Shown: one piece after another, positions 59,390 to 64,000 of the stretch
Numbering within the stretch: the first letter of the stretch is position 1
How the letters are laid out: each line of letters starts with the position of its first letter
NCBI RefSeq assembly: GCF_008727875.1
Contig: NZ_VTWS01000011.1
Span: 1 to 64,000, forward strand
Direction of reading: 5' to 3'
Source: Larkinella humicola
GTDB taxonomy: Bacteria > Bacteroidota > Bacteroidia > Cytophagales > Spirosomataceae
DNA length: 64,000 nt
Position numbers and translations under genes: made by a program
The notes under the pieces: generated by a model
Database searches by the model: none
Seen by the model: only the letters and a program-made list of their open reading frames with translations
Told to the model about the DNA's origin: nothing

Positions 59390-61792
59390 ATGCGATTTTT
59401 CTACTTCACCATTGTGTGCAGTTGGCTTATCTTTTCTGTTGCGGCAGCCCAGCCCAAAAGCGACCAATCCAATCATTCCCTCACGGGCTACATTCGCGAC
59501 GCAATCACCAAAAAACCCATTCAGGGCGTAACGGTTTTTATTACCGAAAACCGCCGGGGCGTTAACACGAGTCGCGACGGTTTTTTTGTCATTCCCCTCC
59601 CCGACGGCACCTATAACGTCAAATTTACCCACATCGGTTTTCGGCCGCAAACGCATTCCATTGTCCTGAACAAAACGGTTTTGACAGAAATTTTGCTGGA
59701 AGACGATTCCAAGGATCTGGAAGAAGTGACCGTCACGACCGAAGCACCCGACCGGAATGTAAAGAAAGTGGAACTGGGCGTCACGCAGATGTCCATCAAA
59801 ACCATCAGGCGCATTCCGGCTTTTATGGGGGAAGCCGACGTGGTGCGGAGTCTGCTGCTGCTGCCGGGCGTTACCACCGTGGGCGAAGGCGCTCCCGGCA
59901 TCAATGTTCGGGGGGGCAGCACCGACCAGAATCTGGTGCTGATGGACGACGCGCCTATTTTCAATTCGAGCCATTTGATGGGCTTTTTCTCGGTTTTTAA
60001 TCCGGATATTGTCCGCGACGTTACGCTCAACCGGGGCGGTATTGCGCCGAGTATGGGCGGAAGGGCGGCATCCGTGCTCGACATTCGGGTGAAAGAACCG
60101 GAGATCGACAAACTCAGGGTAAATGGCGGGATCGGAATCGTCGCCAGTCGATTGGGCCTTGAGGGGCCTTTATTCAATAAAAAACTCTCGTTTCTGCTGG
60201 CCGGGCGGGCGTCGTTCAATGATTTTCTGTTTAAACTCATGCCCCGCAGTATTCGGGAAACGAAAGCGAATTTCTACGACCTGACGACTAAATTAAAATT
60301 CCAACCCAGTGAAAAACATACCGTTACGTTCACGGGGTACACGAGTCACGACGAATTTAAACTGGCATCCGATTCACTTTCGACCGTAGAAGTCAATGCC
60401 TCTTCCACGGTTTTTGAATACCGAACCGTCAATGGTACGCTGAAATGGAACTATTTCATCAACGATCGTTTCAATCTGACTACCACCGCCATATACAGCC
60501 AGTACCGCCCCGAAACCTCCGCGCCCGACCCGGCCAATGCGTTCCGGCTCACCTCGGAAATTTTGCACCGCCAACTGAAAGCCGACCTGAGTTATGCCGC
60601 AACGAGTAACCACCAGTTGCAGGGTGGCATCAGCCTGATCGATTATTACCTCCAGCCCAATAAGCTCGTCCCCGGTTTTCAATCGAACGTGCTGCCGAAA
60701 GCGATGCCCATCGAACGGGCGTATGAACTGGCGGTGTATGCTCAGGATGAATGGAAAGTGAATGAAGCCTTTTCCATTCTGGGTGGGATTCGCTATTCCC
60801 AACTGCTGAACCGGGGACCGGCCAGCGTTCCGATTTATCAGGAAGGCGTTCCCCGCGAACCCGAAACGACATCCTCTTCCACCGCCCACACCAAAGGACA
60901 GATTTACCACCAGGCAGGCGGTATCGAACCACGTCTGGCGTTGCGCTGGACTGTGGCCGAAGGTCAGTCCATCAAGGCGGGTTACAACCGCCTGCGGCAA
61001 TACATTCACCTGATTACCAACACAACTGCCGCGCTGCCCGTCTCGCGCTGGAAGCTGAGCGATTCGTTCGTGAAGCCCCAGATTGCTGATCAATGGTCGG
61101 TGGGCTATTTCAAAAATACCGCCGGAAATGCGTTTGAAGCGTCGGCGGAAGTGTACTATAAAACGTTGCAAAATGCCATTGATTTCAAGGATGGGGCGGA
61201 ATTGGTGCTCAATCCGACCCCCGAAACCGAGTTGTTGCAGGGAACCGGCCGGGCCTACGGACTGGAAACCCAGCTCCGCAAAAATAAAGGCCATTGGATC
61301 GGCTGGGTCAGTTACACCTACTCCCGGTCATTCTATACCATCAACGGCCCTTTCCGGGAAGAAAAGGTGAATAATGGCATCGAATATCCGACCAACTTCG
61401 ACAAACCGCACACGCTGAATGCCATGACAACCTTTCGGCCCAACAGCCGGGTGAATGTGTCGTTCAATTTCACATACAGCACCGGCCGCCCCGTGACCCA
61501 GCCCTACGCCCGGGCCCGCGTCAACGGCATCGTCGTCCCCATTTATGTAAACCGGAACCAGCAGCGGATTCCCGATTACCACCGGCTGGATTTTGCCGTC
61601 GAGTTCAATCAGAATCCAGCCCAAAAAAGGCAGTGGGAACGGAGCTGGGTCTTTTCGATCTACAATGTATACGCCCGGAAGAATGCCTATTCAGTGTTCT
61701 TCAAGGTCAATTCGGCATCGTTGTCCGATGGCTACAAACTGTCGGTGTTTGGATCGGCCTTCCCATCACTGACCTACAATTTCAAGTTTTGA
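59390..61792 (+). CDS. TonB-dependent outer-membrane receptor with carboxypeptidase-regulatory-like domain
   Basis: The mature protein starts after a signal peptide (MRFFYFTIVCSWLIFSVAAA). It contains a CarboxypepD_reg-like domain (SLTGYIRDAITKKPIQGVTVFI, about 30-110), a plug domain (VRSLLLLPGVTTVGEGAPGINVRGGSTDQNLVLMDD, about 150-200) and a 22-strand beta-barrel ending in TYNFKF. About 800 residues. Such receptors import large or scarce substrates using TonB energy. The partner downstream is a DUF4249 lipoprotein, a conserved pairing in this phylum. Substrate unknown. Start ATG at 59390 chosen for the signal peptide. Confidence 0.95.
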   Translation: MRFFYFTIVCSWLIFSVAAAQPKSDQSNHSLTGYIRDAITKKPIQGVTVFITENRRGVNTSRDGFFVIPLPDGTYNVKFTHIGFRPQTHSIVLNKTVLTEILLEDDSKDLEEVTVTTEAPDRNVKKVELGVTQMSIKTIRRIPAFMGEADVVRSLLLLPGVTTVGEGAPGINVRGGSTDQNLVLMDDAPIFNSSHLMGFFSVFNPDIVRDVTLNRGGIAPSMGGRAASVLDIRVKEPEIDKLRVNGGIGIVASRLGLEGPLFNKKLSFLLAGRASFNDFLFKLMPRSIRETKANFYDLTTKLKFQPSEKHTVTFTGYTSHDEFKLASDSLSTVEVNASSTVFEYRTVNGTLKWNYFINDRFNLTTTAIYSQYRPETSAPDPANAFRLTSEILHRQLKADLSYAATSNHQLQGGISLIDYYLQPNKLVPGFQSNVLPKAMPIERAYELAVYAQDEWKVNEAFSILGGIRYSQLLNRGPASVPIYQEGVPREPETTSSSTAHTKGQIYHQAGGIEPRLALRWTVAEGQSIKAGYNRLRQYIHLITNTTAALPVSRWKLSDSFVKPQIADQWSVGYFKNTAGNAFEASAEVYYKTLQNAIDFKDGAELVLNPTPETELLQGTGRAYGLETQLRKNKGHWIGWVSYTYSRSFYTINGPFREEKVNNGIEYPTNFDKPHTLNAMTTFRPNSRVNVSFNFTYSTGRPVTQPYARARVNGIVVPIYVNRNQQRIPDYHRLDFAVEFNQNPAQKRQWERSWVFSIYNVYARKNAYSVFFKVNSASLSDGYKLSVFGSAFPSLTYNFKF

Positions 61793-61798
61793 TTCGTT

Positions 61799-62893
61799 AT
61801 GAAAAGCCTGATTCCTACCGGTTTTCCTTTGCTGTTTTTTCGCCCGAGACTGGCCTTTCTGCTGATTTTGGGTCTGGTCAGCTCGTGCATCAGCCCCTAT
61901 CAGCCGGATACACAATCCATCGGGCGGGCTCTGGTCGTGGAAGGATTGATCACCGACCAGCCAGGGCCCTATGCTGTCAACCTCACGCAAACCGCCGACT
62001 ACACGTATTCGGGTTTGAACCTGCTGGTCAGTGGTGCCACGGTAACGCTATCCGACAATGCCGGGAATCAGGAGGTGCTTCGGGAAGCCAGTCCGGGCTA
62101 TTACCAAACTGCGGCAACCGGCATCCGGGGCACTGTAGGCCGCTCGTATAAAATCGCCATCCGAACCACCGACGGGAAACAATATGAATCGTCTCTGGAA
62201 GTATTAAAAACCGCCCCGCCGATTAGCCAACTGAGTTACGAATACCAGTATAATACGGCATCCTTCGAAAACGACAAACGGAACACCTGGGCCGTTTATC
62301 TGGACACCAAAGACCCGGAAACGCCCGGCGATTATTACCGGTGGGTGTGGAAGAATTACGAGTTTACGGCAGCCTGTCAGTTGAGCCCCAATATCAATTC
62401 GGAGGGATACTACATGGGGTTACCTTGCTGCACGGATTGCTGGGATATTAACCAGTGCTACAGCAACTGCATCAACATCAGCTCCGACGCGGCCATCAAC
62501 GGAAAAGCCATTAGCCGTCAATATATTATGAGCGTACCGTTTACGTCGCGCGGCATGTATTACGTGGAAGTGGAGCAGCAATCGATCAGTCCGGGTGCCT
62601 ACCAGTTTTTCAACAGTGTCAAAAAACTGGTCAACAACACGGGCGGTTTATTTGATGCCGCTCCGGCGGCCGTTGGCGGAAATATCAAGTGTACCAGCAA
62701 TCCGGGCGAGGTCGTTTACGGGTATTTTGGGGCCGCCGGGGTTAGCGTAATGGCTTTAAAAGTCGATCGGTCGAAAGAGGCCGTCGGCATTCCAAACGGC
62801 AAGAATATCCTGCTCGATAACCTGGCGCCCTGCCTTGCCTGCGAAAACAGCATCTACCGAACACCCAACAAACCCCGATTCTGGGATCAGTAG
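61799..62893 (+). CDS. DUF4249 domain lipoprotein
   Basis: The 364-residue protein has a lipoprotein signal (about residues 1-30, LVSSC) and a DUF4249 fold of mostly beta structure. It starts with VVEGLITDQPGPYAVNLTQT and has a Cys-rich insert (CCTDCWDINQCYSNCINI, about residues 203-220). It is probably the surface partner of the receptor encoded 6 bp upstream, comparable in context to SusD-like proteins. The last codons and the TAG stop (62891-62893) lie inside a REP-centred palindrome, so its C-terminus WDQ is repeat-derived or mirrored into the repeat. Confidence 0.9.
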   Translation: MKSLIPTGFPLLFFRPRLAFLLILGLVSSCISPYQPDTQSIGRALVVEGLITDQPGPYAVNLTQTADYTYSGLNLLVSGATVTLSDNAGNQEVLREASPGYYQTAATGIRGTVGRSYKIAIRTTDGKQYESSLEVLKTAPPISQLSYEYQYNTASFENDKRNTWAVYLDTKDPETPGDYYRWVWKNYEFTAACQLSPNINSEGYYMGLPCCTDCWDINQCYSNCINISSDAAINGKAISRQYIMSVPFTSRGMYYVEVEQQSISPGAYQFFNSVKKLVNNTGGLFDAAPAAVGGNIKCTSNPGEVVYGYFGAAGVSVMALKVDRSKEAVGIPNGKNILLDNLAPCLACENSIYRTPNKPRFWDQ

Positions 62894-62956
62894 CTTCCCA
62901 CCCCGTCAGCGGTCGCAGACCCTGACAGCGGTGGGAAGCCACTGATCCCAGAATCG
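62876..62956. repeat. REP-centred palindrome overlapping the DUF4249 stop
   Basis: Arms 62876-62902 and 62930-62956 (27 bp) match at 26 positions. The only mismatch is in the stop codon TAG (TGG in the mirror arm). The centre is the REP core 62901-62928, identical over 28 bp to 63715-63742. The outer arm sequence is that of the gene's 3' end, thus specific to this locus. Confidence 0.93.
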
Positions 62957-62999
62957 TCCAAATAAACCGCTAATAGGGTCCCAAATAACACCTTCCAAG

Positions 63000-63071
63000 G
63001 TCATCCAATCAGGATCCGCACCCCGTCAGGGTCTTCGACCGCTGACGGGGTGCGGATCCTGATTGGATGAC
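63000..63071. repeat. REP-centred perfect palindrome upstream of the RAYT gene
   Basis: Perfect 29-bp arms 63000-63028 and 63043-63071 with a 14-nt loop contain the CCCCGTCAGGGTC...CTGACGGGG REP core in the opposite orientation to the first REP. The outer 21 bp are locus-specific. It precedes the RAYT ATG by about 40 bp. Confidence 0.95.
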
Positions 63072-63112
63072 TTTTAGTACCGGTTTTCGTCAAAACCTAA
63101 AACGAAAAACCG

Positions 63113-63739
63113 ATGGAAGAAATTGAGCCCCTCGAGCCAGGGCGGTATTACCACATTTACAACCGTGGAATCAATGGAACAGCCCTTTTTTCCACCGCCC
63201 ACCATTATCGTTTCTTCTTAATACAATATGCCAACTACCTAACTCCGGTTGTTGACACGTTTGCATATTGCCTCATGAAAAACCACTTTCATCTGATGGT
63301 TCGGGTAAAAGAAGTGCATGAATTTGATCAGGAGAAACTTTTAAGCGAACGGGGCTGGTTGAAAGTCCCCAATGCCAGCCGACAATTTTCCAATCTCTTC
63401 AACAGTTATGCGCAAGATTTCAATGCCAATACCCAACGAACCGGCAGTTTGTTCGAACGCCCTTTTCACCGGAAAGTGGTTACGGATGACTCTTACTTTA
63501 CCCGGCTTATTTTCTACATTCACAATAACCCCGTTAAACACGGCGTAACCGGAGATTTGACAACGTATTTGTCTTCTTCCTACCAGAGTCACCTATCGGC
63601 TAAGCCTACTTTATTGATGCGGGAAGCGGTTTTGACGTGGTTTGGCGGGAGAAAAGAATACATTCATTTCCACCAGGACATGAGCAACGAGGACTTTGGC
63701 GACCTATTCACCCACCCCGTCAGCGGTCGCAGACCCTGA
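63113..63739 (+). CDS. REP-associated tyrosine transposase (RAYT, IS200-like)
   Basis: This 208-residue Y1-type single-strand transposase has the HuH-like motif MKNHFHLMV (His58, His60) and the catalytic tyrosine in FYIHNNPVKHG (Tyr135). The N-terminus RYYHIYNRGINGTALF and the sequence GSLFERPFHRKVV are typical of RAYTs. RAYTs process REP hairpins and are thought to spread them. REP pairs flank it on both sides. Its last residues (HPVSGRRP) and the stop codon are encoded by REP 63715-63742, so the gene ends inside its own presumed substrate. Confidence 0.93.
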   Translation: MEEIEPLEPGRYYHIYNRGINGTALFSTAHHYRFFLIQYANYLTPVVDTFAYCLMKNHFHLMVRVKEVHEFDQEKLLSERGWLKVPNASRQFSNLFNSYAQDFNANTQRTGSLFERPFHRKVVTDDSYFTRLIFYIHNNPVKHGVTGDLTTYLSSSYQSHLSAKPTLLMREAVLTWFGGRKEYIHFHQDMSNEDFGDLFTHPVSGRRP

Positions 63740-63742
63740 CAG
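63715..63742. repeat. REP element within the RAYT 3' end
   Basis: CCCCGTCAGCGGTCGCAGAC followed by CCTGACAG is identical to 62901-62928 (28 of 28). It encodes the C-terminal HPVSGRRP and the TGA stop of the RAYT. Together with the inverted copy at about 63780-63810 it forms a REPIN-like pair. Confidence 0.92.
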
Positions 63743-63756
63743 GGTTGAAATCCGGG

Positions 63757-63833
63757 CCCTACTTGATTGTGATACCCTACCGCTGTCAGGGTCTGCGACC
63801 ACTGACGGGGTGGGGTATCACAATCAAGTAGGG
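63757..63833. repeat. REP-centred palindrome downstream of the RAYT gene
   Basis: Arms CCCTACTTGATTGTGATACCC (63757-63779, with two more bases) and its complement (63811-63833) match at 22 of 23 positions. The centre is a REP core (GCTGTCAGGGTCTGCGACCA and CTGACGGGG) inverted relative to 63715-63742. The outer arms again are unique to this site. Confidence 0.93.
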
Positions 63834-63901
63834 TCACCATTCGCACAGGTTTTACACCTTTCCTTCAAATATCTCCCGGCCATATCGTAAATTTGGCGGC
63901 A

Positions 63902-64000
63902 ATGCATACCACCCCTGCCAAGTTTCTGATTATCCGGTTTTCGTCCATCGGCGACATCGTGCTGACGACGCCGGTTATACGTTGCCTGAAACAACAGGTT
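63902..64000 (+). CDS. Glycosyltransferase family 9 (heptosyltransferase-like), truncated by the window end
   Basis: Only the first 33 codons are present: MHTTPAKFLIIRFSSIGDIV followed by LTTPVIRCLKQQV. The pattern FLIIRFSSIGDIVLTTPVIRCLK is the nucleotide-sugar-binding N-terminus of GT9/ADP-heptose:LPS heptosyltransferase-type enzymes, which extend lipopolysaccharide cores. TAAATTTG, a consensus -7 box, lies just upstream (63888-63895), so the transcript may start almost at the ATG. The remainder of the protein lies beyond the window. Confidence 0.85.
   Translation, partial: MHTTPAKFLIIRFSSIGDIVLTTPVIRCLKQQV

Noticed and set aside
63113-63739. Complete IS200/IS605 insertion sequence
   Set aside because: The protein has RAYT-type motifs, there is no TnpB gene, and the flanks are REP palindromes rather than IS ends.
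1-64000. CRISPR arrays
   Set aside because: The only repeated short units are within palindrome arms and are contiguous or degenerate. No regular repeat-spacer pattern or cas gene is seen.
1-64000. tRNA and rRNA genes
   Set aside because: I looked for cloverleaf-like stems and GTTCGA loops in the intergenic gaps and recognised none. A tRNA scan would be decisive.

Overview
The window is about 64 kb of a moderately GC-rich bacterial chromosome. It looks like a Bacteroidota member of the Cytophagales, closest in style to the Spirosomaceae (Spirosoma/Larkinella-like). This is an inference from several signs. There is a TonB-dependent receptor paired with a DUF4249 lipoprotein, a DUF4126 protein, a 2TM protein, a TlpA protein with a DUF4369-like N-terminus and a GNAT-nitrilase fusion. 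Shine-Dalgarno sequences are mostly absent, and TAnnTTTG-type -7 boxes are present. I recognise no rRNA, tRNA, CRISPR array, prophage or classical insertion sequence.

Layout. 176-5970 (minus) is an L-arabinose operon transcribed araA-araB-araD-sodium/sugar symporter, with a candidate operator/promoter at 6023-6056. 6300-15568 holds a DEAD-box helicase, a serine hydrolase, a DinB-like protein, a Kup potassium transporter, a VOC protein, an old-yellow-enzyme oxidoreductase and an M48 metalloprotease. 15814-31538 contains a TlpA thioredoxin, a multi-PAS histidine kinase with its receiver protein, an L-arabonate-type dehydratase, a TIM-barrel epimerase, an M19 dipeptidase, a sterol-desaturase-like protein, threonine aldolase, a GNAT-nitrilase fusion and a GDPD lipoprotein. 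31648-42248 has fumC, a small DUF2384 remnant, an oligoribonuclease-like exonuclease, the overlapping xth-pnuC-nadR operon, leuS, and a two-gene glucose/sorbosone-dehydrogenase-like plus cupredoxin unit.

42456-55309 is dominated by sulfur assimilation: a TauE/SafE exporter, MetZ, an APS-reductase-type CysH, CysD, CysN, a sulfite reductase, SUMT and the siroheme dehydrogenase/ferrochelatase. Together these genes take sulfate through APS and sulfite to sulfide, make the siroheme cofactor, and fix sulfide into homocysteine. A HEPN/MNT toxin-antitoxin pair is wedged between cysD and cysN. The decayed remains of a UPF0175/PIN module lie just upstream of the Gfo/Idh gene. The end of the window carries OsmC, thyA, a 2TM protein, a PolX-like protein whose polymerase aspartates are missing, the receptor/DUF4249 pair, a REP-associated tyrosine transposase (RAYT) with its REP palindromes, and the start of a glycosyltransferase family 9 gene.

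The most striking non-gene signal is a dense set of long intergenic palindromes: more than 20, with arms of about 20-43 bp and up to 42/42 matches. They typically begin at or within a few bases of a stop codon. At least four supply the stop codon or last codons of a gene (araB, ltaE, the DUF4249 gene and the RAYT itself). One is read in frame as the signal peptide of a secreted protein. Another apparently forms an in-frame insertion in leuS. Several belong to cross-hybridising families, such as three copies of a CGGAGTTGAGCGGAG type, a CCCCTAAAGGGG type and a REP type. Others share only architecture: arms built of degenerate 7-14 bp near-tandem units.
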